Source: Granulicella mallensis MP5ACTX8 | Lineage (GTDB): Bacteria > Acidobacteriota > Terriglobia > Terriglobales > Acidobacteriaceae | Direction: 5' to 3' | DNA length: 64,000 nt | NCBI RefSeq assembly: GCF_000178955.2 | Contig: NC_016631.1 | Location: 4,774,001 to 4,838,000 of the forward strand | Shown: one piece after another, positions 15,842 through 22,349 of the stretch | Numbering within the stretch: position 1 is the stretch's first letter | How the letters are laid out: each line of letters opens with the position of its first letter | Notes under the pieces: generated by a model | Databases searched by the model: none | What the model was told of the DNA's origin: nothing | The model's input: only the letters and a program-made list of their open reading frames with translations | Made by a program: the position numbers and the translations under genes

Positions 15842-16888
15842 TTCTATCTCACGCTGATGCTTCAACTTCTGACCCAGGAGTGTCATCTGAATCGGACCAT
15901 CTGTCGCACGTCGCGAAGGACGCTTTCCCTTAGCGACGTACGCTTGTACCGGTGTCGATTGATCGTTCGTTACCATCTTTACCATCTCTTTGCCATTCTG
16001 AGAGAGGTGCTTCATGAGTCGCTTTACCAGGATTGGAACAGTCTTCGGATGACGTACTTTGTGATAGATCAAGGCCGTATCCACAGTCCAATCCACGCCG
16101 GCAATGGGGCGGGTCGTCAACTCTTCATCAAGAGTTGTTCCCTCCCGAATCAGCGCCAAGCCATGTCCCCCTTTTACCAGTGTCTGAATTTCGGAAGGAT
16201 GCGACGCGCACGAGTAATCCTCGAGCTGCACACCAGCGTCTCTAAGGAGCTCCTGCAGCCGTTCGTGGGCATCGGGGTGCCGTTGCGGGTGATACAGAAC
16301 TGCAAGATTGCCCTGCAACTCAGTCGCCTGTAAAGAAGCTTTCGCGGCGAGCGGATCGTCTCGCCGCAGGCAGACGACGAGACGATCTCGCCGCAATTCT
16401 TCGATGTGTAGATCCGGATGACATAAGGGCAACGTCACAAAGGCGGCATCGACAGTTCCCGAAATAATTTCTTCCGCCAGGTGTGCCGTGTCTCCGTGCG
16501 TTGGCCGCACTGGGCATATGGGGAGAATCTCTTTGTGGAGATCGCAGAAGGTGCGAAACAATCCCTGTTCAACCAGGGGAGTACATCCGAATCGAACGGA
16601 ACGTATCTCACCACGCTCGATCGCTATGAGTGCATCGATCACTTCATCGCGTGTTTCGAGCAAGAGCCGGGCTAAGACCTTGAAGGCAACTCCAGTGTCC
16701 GTGGGCCGAATACGTCCGCCCTTCATCTTGCGAAAGAGACGAACCGAAGCGTTTTCCTGGAACTGTCGGGCCTGAACGCTGAGATTGGGTTGCGCGGTAC
16801 GCAACTCCTCCGCAGCAGCTCGGAACCCCTGTTTCTCGAGGATCGTCAGCAAATATCTGAAATGGCGAAGCTCGGCCCATTCATACAT
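15806..16888 (-). CDS. LysR-family transcriptional regulator
   Basis: 360 residues from the ATG at 16888; an upstream in-frame ATG at 16975 would add non-family residues. The N-terminal winged helix (residues 1-62) reads ELRHFRYLLTILEKQGFRAA then ELRTAQPNLSVQARQFQENA and LFRKMKGGRIRPTDTG, a clear LysR HTH. The effector domain (about 90-295) includes RFGCTPLVEQGLFRTFCDLH and GHGLALIREGTTLDEEL. Most LysR proteins are about 300 residues; this one has an extra basic tail of about 60 residues (VAKGKRPSRRATDGPIQM and beyond). The gene lies between the two copies of the control region: its 3' end overlaps copy 1 and copy 2 lies about 170 bp upstream of its start, so it may regulate both. The ligand is unknown. 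Confidence 0.88.
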   Translation of the reverse strand: MYEWAELRHFRYLLTILEKQGFRAAAEELRTAQPNLSVQARQFQENASVRLFRKMKGGRIRPTDTGVAFKVLARLLLETRDEVIDALIAIERGEIRSVRFGCTPLVEQGLFRTFCDLHKEILPICPVRPTHGDTAHLAEEIISGTVDAAFVTLPLCHPDLHIEELRRDRLVVCLRRDDPLAAKASLQATELQGNLAVLYHPQRHPDAHERLQELLRDAGVQLEDYSCASHPSEIQTLVKGGHGLALIREGTTLDEELTTRPIAGVDWTVDTALIYHKVRHPKTVPILVKRLMKHLSQNGKEMVKMVTNDQSTPVQAYVAKGKRPSRRATDGPIQMTLLGQKLKHQREIERGDTSELSPDK

Positions 16889-17268
16889 AGCGCACTGCTC
16901 GACAAGAAGGAGCGCGCTCGGCCCGACTTCAAACGAGCAAATGACCGCATTCCCCACCTGTGGAAAGTCTGTCAATCTCGGTCCTGGTTATCAACAGAAA
17001 AGTCTATTTTGGCCATAATTACGCCTCGCGGCCAGATGCTTACTTTCGACTAAGCCATTTCGAGGTGATAGGCGAAACGTATCACCCGATAAATGGAAAG
17101 TATTGGACAGTCCTTTTCTATCGAGAGAAGCTAGGCATATTTCCCGGTATCGGAAGATGCCGCTAATTCGTGCCCGGAGATGGCGAATGGAATGTGCTGA
17201 GTTCAGAGCCGGGCAATTGTTTTATCACCCCGTGTCCGAATGGCACGGACGCAACGAGGAGGAGATTG
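16889..17268. other. divergent intergenic region between LysR and the integrase module
   Basis: 380 bp carrying control region copy 2 (17061-17146) and the ribosome-binding site GAGGAG before 17269. The rest probably contains the minus-strand LysR promoter. No ORF is supported. Confidence 0.5.
17061..17146 (+). promoter_or_regulatory. control region copy 2, facing the AlpA/integrase genes
   Basis: 86 bp that align in inverted orientation with 15754-15841. Shared blocks in order are CGAGGTGATA, CCCGATAAAT, GTATTGGAC and GGCATATTTCCCG. It lies 120 bp upstream of the AlpA-like gene. The copies differ mostly in the spacers, which suggests conserved protein-binding sites rather than a recent duplication. 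Confidence 0.65.
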
Positions 17269-17529
17269 ATGTTTGCGTCACATGCAATCAGCTCTCAAGG
17301 CTCTAGCCTGCTGGAAATGGAAATATTAGACTCAAATGAGCTGGCGTTGCGGCTCAAGGTCAAAGAATCCTGGGTCATCGAACAGAGCAAGCGGTCGCGA
17401 ACATCCGACCCAATTCCGGTCTTCCGGCTTGGGAAACATCGACGCTACCGTTGGGGCTCTCCCGAGATGAATGACTGGCTGGCCCGTCGCGTCGGCGGCA
17501 CAACAACATCACGCAAGACCTGGTCCTAA
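17269..17529 (+). CDS. AlpA/excisionase-like helix-turn-helix protein
   Basis: 86 residues from the ATG at 17269, chosen because GAGGAGG lies 5-6 nt upstream; a start at 17317 is the alternative. The core MEILDSNELALRLKVKESWV then DPIPVFRLGKHRRYRWGSPE and MNDWLARR is the MerR-like winged helix of excisionase/AlpA DNA-binding proteins (helix-turn-helix followed by a basic hairpin GKHRRYRW). Such proteins bind att sites or promoters and steer recombination toward excision or activate the integrase. It lies 23 bp upstream of the integrase on the same strand, so the two form an operon behind control region copy 2. Confidence 0.82.
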   Translation: MFASHAISSQGSSLLEMEILDSNELALRLKVKESWVIEQSKRSRTSDPIPVFRLGKHRRYRWGSPEMNDWLARRVGGTTTSRKTWS

Positions 17530-17555
17530 CGAATTCCCCCAAAAGGAGAGTTTTG

Positions 17556-18815
17556 ATGGCCCAGCAAGGAAGTTTGTACCAAGACCACGGCAGCTGGTTC
17601 GTTCGCTATTGGGAGACCGTCGAGAACGAGGACGGTACCCCTTCGCGAAAGAATCCTGCTCATCGTTTAGCGAGCGTGAAGGATTTTCCGAAGAAGTCGG
17701 ACGTTATTCCGCTCAAGAATCAATTCATGGATCGCCTGAACAGAATCGGGTTCGATCCCGGATCGGGAGTTACACTCGTGGATTTCGTGGTCAACACGTT
17801 TCTGCCGGCATGCGAGAGGCGGCTCACTGGGGCCGGGCTCAAGTGCTATCGAGATACGTGGAATTGCCATTTGAAATCGCGAGCTGGAGGCTTACGGCTT
17901 CGGGATGTTCGTCCAATGCATATCCAAAACATCCTCAACTCAATTGAAGATGAACATGGGACGAAGCTCGCACACGGAACGTACAAGACGATGAAGGTGA
18001 CGCTCAGCGCCATCTTCACGGAAGCTCGAAACCTGGGCGTGTATGACGGTGCGAACCCGACGACAGGGGTCAGGATCCCCAAGGGGAAGAAGCACGGCCG
18101 CAAGCGCCTTGCTTACAGCCTGGACGAGATCCTGACGCATCTGGGGCTCTTTACGAGCGATCCCATCATCGTTCCCCAACCGCTACCGCGCAAACGCAAG
18201 ACAACCCGTATCACTCGCAGGAGAACGGGGATCAAGGCGGAGGTTTATGTCGCCGGAATCAGCGCAAATCAAATGCGCGCGATTATCGGGGTTACCGCCT
18301 TTGCAGCGCTTCGCAAGGGAGAAATTAGGGGATTGTGGTGGGACGACGATCGCGGCGAGATGCTAGCCATCTGCCGGAGCGTTTGGAACACGACGCTAAA
18401 GAGCACTAAAACTGATGAGGATGTGGATGAACCTGGGTTGGTACCGGTCATTCGCCCTCTCCGCCTGTTGCTCGATGCGATCCGACCGGAGACAGCGGCG
18501 GGATTCATGTTCCCCAACCGTTGCGGCGGAGCGCTCGATCTGGATAACATTGCCGACCGCATACTCAAACCAGTATTTGAAGCGAACGGCATGCAGTGGA
18601 AGGGTTGGCAGGCGTATCGTCGCGGGCTCGCAACCAACCTCAAGGAGCTGGGTGTGGAAGACACCACGATCCAATGCATCCTGAGGCACGAGGACGTGAG
18701 TACGACACAGCGCTTCTACATCAAAACTGTGCCACGAGTGGCGCAGGAGGCGATGCGTGTATTGGAAGAAAAAATAGCCTGTACAGCAGTTGTACAGCAG
18801 ACAGCGGTTAACTGA
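17556..18815 (+). CDS. tyrosine recombinase (site-specific integrase)
   Basis: 419 residues from the ATG at 17556 with AAAAGGAG upstream. The SAM-like core-binding domain covers about residues 70-165 (VVNTFLPACERRLTG, KTMKVTLSAIFTEARN). The catalytic domain has Arg253 in FAALRKGEIRGL, Arg356 in WQAYRRGLATNLKELG, His378 in ILRHEDVSTTQ and the nucleophile Tyr388 in RFYIK. In the HxxR box the histidine position appears to be Gln (WQAYRRG), an unusual change. A very basic insert, RKRKTTRITRRRTG (212-225), precedes box I. It catalyses integration and excision of the element; the gene ends 20 bp from the 3' end of tRNA-Thr, its likely attachment site. Confidence 0.92.
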   Translation: MAQQGSLYQDHGSWFVRYWETVENEDGTPSRKNPAHRLASVKDFPKKSDVIPLKNQFMDRLNRIGFDPGSGVTLVDFVVNTFLPACERRLTGAGLKCYRDTWNCHLKSRAGGLRLRDVRPMHIQNILNSIEDEHGTKLAHGTYKTMKVTLSAIFTEARNLGVYDGANPTTGVRIPKGKKHGRKRLAYSLDEILTHLGLFTSDPIIVPQPLPRKRKTTRITRRRTGIKAEVYVAGISANQMRAIIGVTAFAALRKGEIRGLWWDDDRGEMLAICRSVWNTTLKSTKTDEDVDEPGLVPVIRPLRLLLDAIRPETAAGFMFPNRCGGALDLDNIADRILKPVFEANGMQWKGWQAYRRGLATNLKELGVEDTTIQCILRHEDVSTTQRFYIKTVPRVAQEAMRVLEEKIACTAVVQQTAVN

Positions 18816-18835
18816 AGGCTAAGTCTTTGAAAAGA

Positions 18836-18911
18836 TGGAGCCGACGAGCGGACTTGAACCGCTGACCTGCTGATTACGAATCAGCTGCTCTACCAACTGA
18901 GCTACGTCGGC
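18836..18911 (-). tRNA. tRNA-Thr(CGT)
   Basis: Full cloverleaf on the minus strand: acceptor GCCGACG/CGTCGGC, D stem GCTC/GAGC, anticodon stem GCTGA/TCAGC with loop TTCGTAA (anticodon CGT), T arm AGCGG-TTCAAGT-CCGCT, discriminator T and encoded CCA. It reads ACG codons. Its 3' end faces the integrase gene, so it is the presumed attB site of the element to the left; the gene itself is intact. Confidence 0.97.
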
Positions 18912-19018
18912 CTGCTCCAGATGCAGGGTACTTCACAGACGCTCATCGTGCGCTTTGCGTCTGGCCTGCTCCTCAGTCATTCTATCGGCAAACTACGCAG
19001 ACGCAAAATCGCCCTCGC

Positions 19019-19063
19019 TTTTCGTCGTCCTCCTGAGCCTGCAGCTCAGGAGGACGACGAAAA
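19019..19063. terminator. long perfect hairpin after the GH28 gene
   Basis: A perfect 20-bp stem, TTTTCGTCGTCCTCCTGAGC at 19019-19038 with its complement at 19044-19063 and a 5-nt loop, directly follows the GH28 stop codon (19065-19067, minus strand). There is no separate T tail, so it may act as a bidirectional terminator or mRNA end stabiliser between GH28 and the tRNA. Confidence 0.6.
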
Positions 19064-19064
19064 A

Positions 19065-20543
19065 CTACTGCATCGGGACAAACTTCCCGGCACACGGATC
19101 AACCTGCTCCACAGCCTTCTCCCCATCACCAACCAGCTTCACTGTCGGGTTCGCGCTCTCCCGCAAGGGAATGTTCGTCCCAGGCGAGCGAACAGTCAGG
19201 TCGTCGTAAAACAGATGTACTTGGCTGGGCTTGATGCCCTTGATCGTGACGTTCTGCAGCATCACCTGCGTCCGATGCTCGTCGTTCAGTCCCGCAATCA
19301 ACACATCCCCCGGCGTCTCCGAGTAGATGTCCTGGAGCGTAATCCCCTTGTAATCCGGAATCTTATCGCCGGTATACTTCGGGTCCTCAAACGGCTCGAC
19401 GGTCTGGTTGGTGTAATAGGGCGAGATCGCAATCGGAATCGGCACGTCCTTCATGCAGACGCCCTTGTAGATCAGATCGTGGGCCGGACCACCGCGTTTC
19501 ACATTGCTCTTGATGCGAATCCCGCTCGAGGTATGGTCTTCCACCAGGTCATGCACCACCAGGTAGCTCTGTCCCAGTACCGTCTCCGAACCGATCGACA
19601 TCCCGTGCCCGCTATAGAAGTGATCGTGAATAACACTCATATGCGACACGCCCTGCTTGATCGCGATGTTGTCGTCCCCGTTGTCGATCCAGCTGTAGGC
19701 AACCGTAATGTTCTGCGATGTCCCCGGATCGATGCCGTCTGTGTTGCGTGCGTCCAGAGACTTGTCGGTGGGCGTCTGCAGATGCACTCCCCAGGCCGTG
19801 AACCCGTTCGTATTGTTCACCCCGACATGGAAGTTCGGCGAGTTGTTCAGATGCACGCGATACAACACCAGGCCGTCGGCATGATTCGCCTGGATGAGCC
19901 GTGGGTTGAAGTAGAGATCGTCCGTGGGCTGCGCCTTGCGCGCCATCTGCCACCACGAGTAGTCCTTGCCGAGGATCTTTGCATAGCCTCGGCCGTCGAT
20001 CGTGCCATCGCCCATGATGCCGACATTCTTGGCATCGTTGATCGTGATCAGAGGCCGGCATCCGCCGCGCCGCGCCGCCGCAGTCGCCGCCAGTTGCACG
20101 GGAAAGGCTGCGGGACGAGGCATGGAGGTCCCACACTTGATAGGATCGCCAGGCTTCGCGTCCGGATTGGGCGTCTCGTAGACCTTCGGGTCGCGCGAAC
20201 CGTAGAGAGTCACATCCTTGTCGATCAGCAGGGTTACGCCTTCGCGCATCTCCAGCGGACCCGTGAGGAAGTATCCAGAGGCTGCTGTCCCACGAAGCAG
20301 CTCGACCGCCATTCCCGGCTTGCAACCGTCGATGGCCTTCTGGATGCGCTCAGTGTCCAGCTTCTCCTCATCCTGCTCTCGCAGAGCACCCTTCAGATGA
20401 GGCTCCAGCTTCACACAGGCTGACGGAATCTTCGGCTCGACCACCTGCCGGGTATCCTGTGCCCCCGCTACTGCTCCCATCGTCAACATCAGGCCGCAAG
20501 CCACGGTCCACGGACGCAGAACTGCTCTATCCCGCTGAAACAT
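19065..20543 (-). CDS. glycoside hydrolase family 28 (polygalacturonase-like), secreted
   Basis: 492 residues from the ATG at 20543, with GGAGGG 5-6 nt upstream; the longer open frame upstream runs into repeat sequence. A signal peptide ends at VAGAQ. The right-handed beta-helix catalytic motifs of GH28 are all present in order: RNTDGIDPGTSQNIT (N-T-D), DNGDDNIAIKQG (D-D), YSGHGMSIGSE (G-H-G) and GIRIKSN (R-I-K). GH28 enzymes hydrolyse galacturonan or rhamnogalacturonan of pectin by inversion; the three Asp residues are catalytic. A CGTSMPRP-rich loop and a final CAGKFVPMQ with cysteines suggest disulfides. It stands alone between tRNA-Thr and the DUF6599 gene. Endo versus exo action cannot be decided. 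Confidence 0.92.
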   Translation of the reverse strand: MFQRDRAVLRPWTVACGLMLTMGAVAGAQDTRQVVEPKIPSACVKLEPHLKGALREQDEEKLDTERIQKAIDGCKPGMAVELLRGTAASGYFLTGPLEMREGVTLLIDKDVTLYGSRDPKVYETPNPDAKPGDPIKCGTSMPRPAAFPVQLAATAAARRGGCRPLITINDAKNVGIMGDGTIDGRGYAKILGKDYSWWQMARKAQPTDDLYFNPRLIQANHADGLVLYRVHLNNSPNFHVGVNNTNGFTAWGVHLQTPTDKSLDARNTDGIDPGTSQNITVAYSWIDNGDDNIAIKQGVSHMSVIHDHFYSGHGMSIGSETVLGQSYLVVHDLVEDHTSSGIRIKSNVKRGGPAHDLIYKGVCMKDVPIPIAISPYYTNQTVEPFEDPKYTGDKIPDYKGITLQDIYSETPGDVLIAGLNDEHRTQVMLQNVTIKGIKPSQVHLFYDDLTVRSPGTNIPLRESANPTVKLVGDGEKAVEQVDPCAGKFVPMQ

Positions 20544-20652
20544 CAAAACCCTCCATAAAGATTGCCCACAAACACTAGCACAAACCTGTCTGACAAGTGA
20601 ACAACCTGAATAGCAGTTCGAACCAGCCATGCAGCTACGAGCTCCCAAATCT

Positions 20653-20737
20653 TTAACGCAGAGGGCGCCGAGGTTTCTCAGAGGCCACCACGGATATCGC
20701 CGCGTCCTCTGCAAAACCTCAGCGCCCTCTGCGTTAG
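20653..20737. repeat. inverted repeat of the CGCAGAGGGCGC type
   Basis: Left arm TTAACGCAGAGGGCGC-GAGG (from 20653) and right arm CCTC-GCGCCCTCTGCGTTA (to 20736) pair over about 31 bp with few mismatches around a 21-bp centre that includes CGGATATCGCCG. The word AACGCAGAGG is typical of dispersed intergenic palindromes seen in several soil bacteria. Confidence 0.7.
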
Positions 20738-20795
20738 AAAGCTTTTGCCTTTGCCTGTTTTCCCAGCAATTCCGTCCCAACTTTTCCACAAAGGC

Positions 20796-20826
20796 AAAGG
20801 GCCGCCCGGCAACAGGGCGACCCTTT
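20796..20826. terminator. terminator-like hairpin
   Basis: AAAGGGCCGCCC (20796-20807) pairs with GGGCGACCCTTT (20815-20826), one mismatch, 7-nt loop, short T run on both strands. It is placed to end minus-strand transcription of the DUF6599 gene at 21047. Confidence 0.5.
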
Positions 20827-21046
20827 TCTATGGGAGGCAGTTCCAACAGAGGCAAAGCTATCGGAACTCTCTGGTGCAAGAGTATGGTTGGCCTCGAACG
20901 CTGTCAAGAAAGTTTTGGGATAAATATCAATCCCAATATTTTCAACAACTTAGTGGAAACATCACCCGGAAGCTCTGGTTTTTGCACGGTTTTCCTCGGG
21001 TACCCACCCATAGCCTCTGCAGCCGGTAGGAGCCAATTTTAATCTC

Positions 21047-22198
21047 TCAGGACTGTGGCGGCCCGAATTTGGGGGCCTTGTTTTGCGGATCGAGGTGCAG
21101 GCTCAGGAACTCCGGCTCGCTGGCCGCCGGCTTGCCTCGCATGACGCGGAAAGCGGCCCGTCCGCCGCCTAGAAACAGCCCCAGAAGGACCGCCGCCAGC
21201 ATCATCATGCCGGAGAGGAGCGCGATGCCCTGGAGCAGGCTGAAGGTCTTCTGCACCTCCGTATGGAAGACCGGCTGCACGTCCTTATCGAAGCTCAACT
21301 GCTGGTGCATGTGGATGTTCTCGATCATCCGCTGCGCTTCGTCAGGCGAGAAGGTGCCCGACGCCAGCATGACCAGCTCGCCCTCGCGACGCACCTTGGC
21401 GTTCACAAACGCTGGGCCCATCGAACCGATGGCTCCCTGGATCGCCTTGGCATAGCCGCCCGCGATCGTTGGAGTCGGGTAGATGAGGATCGTCAGGGTC
21501 TCTTTGCCGCGCTTGTCGGAGAACTGCGCGGTCACGGCCTCGGCGCTCTTCTCCCAGCCTAGCGACTGTGCCGGAAGCACGCCGCCCTCCGCCGCATAGC
21601 TCGAAGGACCTACCGCATAGCGCACACTGCCCTCGACCAAACCCTTCGACGGGATAAACGTCGGCAGCAACGGAGCGACGCCCTTGCCCCCGCTGACCTT
21701 CGGCAGCACCTCAGCCAGCGGCTTGAGTGACGCAACATCCGCACTTGTAGCCGGAGAGACCAGCACCAACGACGAGCCTACGGTGAACAGCACCGCTCCG
21801 TCGCCCACCGCATCGACTGAACCAAGCTCTTTGCCGATGCGCATCTCCGGTCGCTGCACCAGGGTAAAGGCGCTGTAGGCTCCCGTGCGGTCGTTGAACT
21901 GGATGGCTTCAATATGAACGCTGTGCCCGTTGCGCACATAATCCGCGACTTGCGAACGCTGCGGCGCACATTCTTCGAGCGCCGCTTTATTCGCCGTCGC
22001 CAGCGAAACAGACGAGGTTCCCGAAGAAGGAGCGGCTGCTCCCACCTTCCACTCACCAAAACTTTGCGGCAGCAACGGCGTCGGAGGCTCGGTAATCGCA
22101 ACAGCGGACTGCGCCAACGCGCCCGCCGCAAACCCCGCCAGCACTAAGCTCGCACACACACCACGCCGAAGAACGAAAGCCAGTCCCATACAGGGCAC
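21047..22198 (-). CDS. DUF6599 family exported protein
   Basis: 383 residues. A signal peptide (RRGVCASLVLAGFAAGALAQ) is followed by a repeated alpha/beta region: PLLPQSFGEWKVGAAAPSSG near residue 45, then a second lobe with GWEKSAEAVTAQFSDKRG and LTILIYPTPTIAGGYAKAIQ. A single membrane helix lies near residues 320-345 (LLQGIALLSGMMMLAAVLLGLFLGG), and a short cytosolic tail follows. I recognise it as the DUF6599 type common in Acidobacteriota, where function is unknown. The layout predicts a large periplasmic domain anchored at the C-terminus. It is followed by a terminator-like hairpin and is probably transcribed alone or with the upstream amidase on the same strand. Confidence 0.72.
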   Translation of the reverse strand: MPCMGLAFVLRRGVCASLVLAGFAAGALAQSAVAITEPPTPLLPQSFGEWKVGAAAPSSGTSSVSLATANKAALEECAPQRSQVADYVRNGHSVHIEAIQFNDRTGAYSAFTLVQRPEMRIGKELGSVDAVGDGAVLFTVGSSLVLVSPATSADVASLKPLAEVLPKVSGGKGVAPLLPTFIPSKGLVEGSVRYAVGPSSYAAEGGVLPAQSLGWEKSAEAVTAQFSDKRGKETLTILIYPTPTIAGGYAKAIQGAIGSMGPAFVNAKVRREGELVMLASGTFSPDEAQRMIENIHMHQQLSFDKDVQPVFHTEVQKTFSLLQGIALLSGMMMLAAVLLGLFLGGGRAAFRVMRGKPAASEPEFLSLHLDPQNKAPKFGPPQS

Positions 22199-22257
22199 AG
22201 ACTACACCAACGGCAAAACGTAAGCACGCTGAAAGACAATCGCCAGCGCCGTGGCCC

Positions 22258-22330
22258 TGACTTTTGCCTTTCTGGTTGTCATTCCGACCCTGAGCGAAGC
22301 CGAAGGGGAGCGAATCTGCTTCCCGCCCGT
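22258..22330. repeat. single arm of the TTGTCATTCCGA palindromic element
   Basis: GGTTGTCATTCCGACC then GAGCGAA-CTGCTTCCCG resembles one arm of the longer palindromes at 24683, 29860 and 32381. No second arm is present, so it looks like a half copy. It lies between the amidase stop and the DUF6599 start. Confidence 0.5.
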
Positions 22331-22349
22331 ACAGGCGACCCTCTTCAAG

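Larger units (their letters stand above)
7965..18835. mobile_element. integrative element or remnant next to tRNA-Thr
   Basis: A tyrosine recombinase gene ends 20 bp from the 3' end of tRNA-Thr(CGT), the classic position for an element integrated in a tRNA gene. Behind it lie an AlpA-like protein, a LysR regulator, a VirB2/TrbC-type pilin, an S24-like regulator, an IS481-type transposase, and a ParB/DUF6908/ArdC gene group of the kind found on plasmids and ICEs. No relaxase, coupling protein, VirB4 ATPase or other conjugation gene is present, so the element is not self-transmissible as seen and may be reduced. The right boundary at the tRNA is well supported. The left boundary is a guess set at the ParB terminator; the second attachment-site copy was not found. 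Confidence 0.6.
20544..21046. other. intergenic region with palindromic repeat and terminator-like hairpin
   Basis: It holds the GH28 promoter region, an 84-bp inverted repeat (20653-20737) and a terminator-like hairpin (20796-20826). No additional gene is seen. Confidence 0.5.

Noticed and set aside
18921-20423. 500-codon open frame on the plus strand over the GH28 gene
   Set aside because: It is the antisense shadow of a GH28 gene with all four catalytic motifs; GC-rich codon use keeps the opposite strand open.
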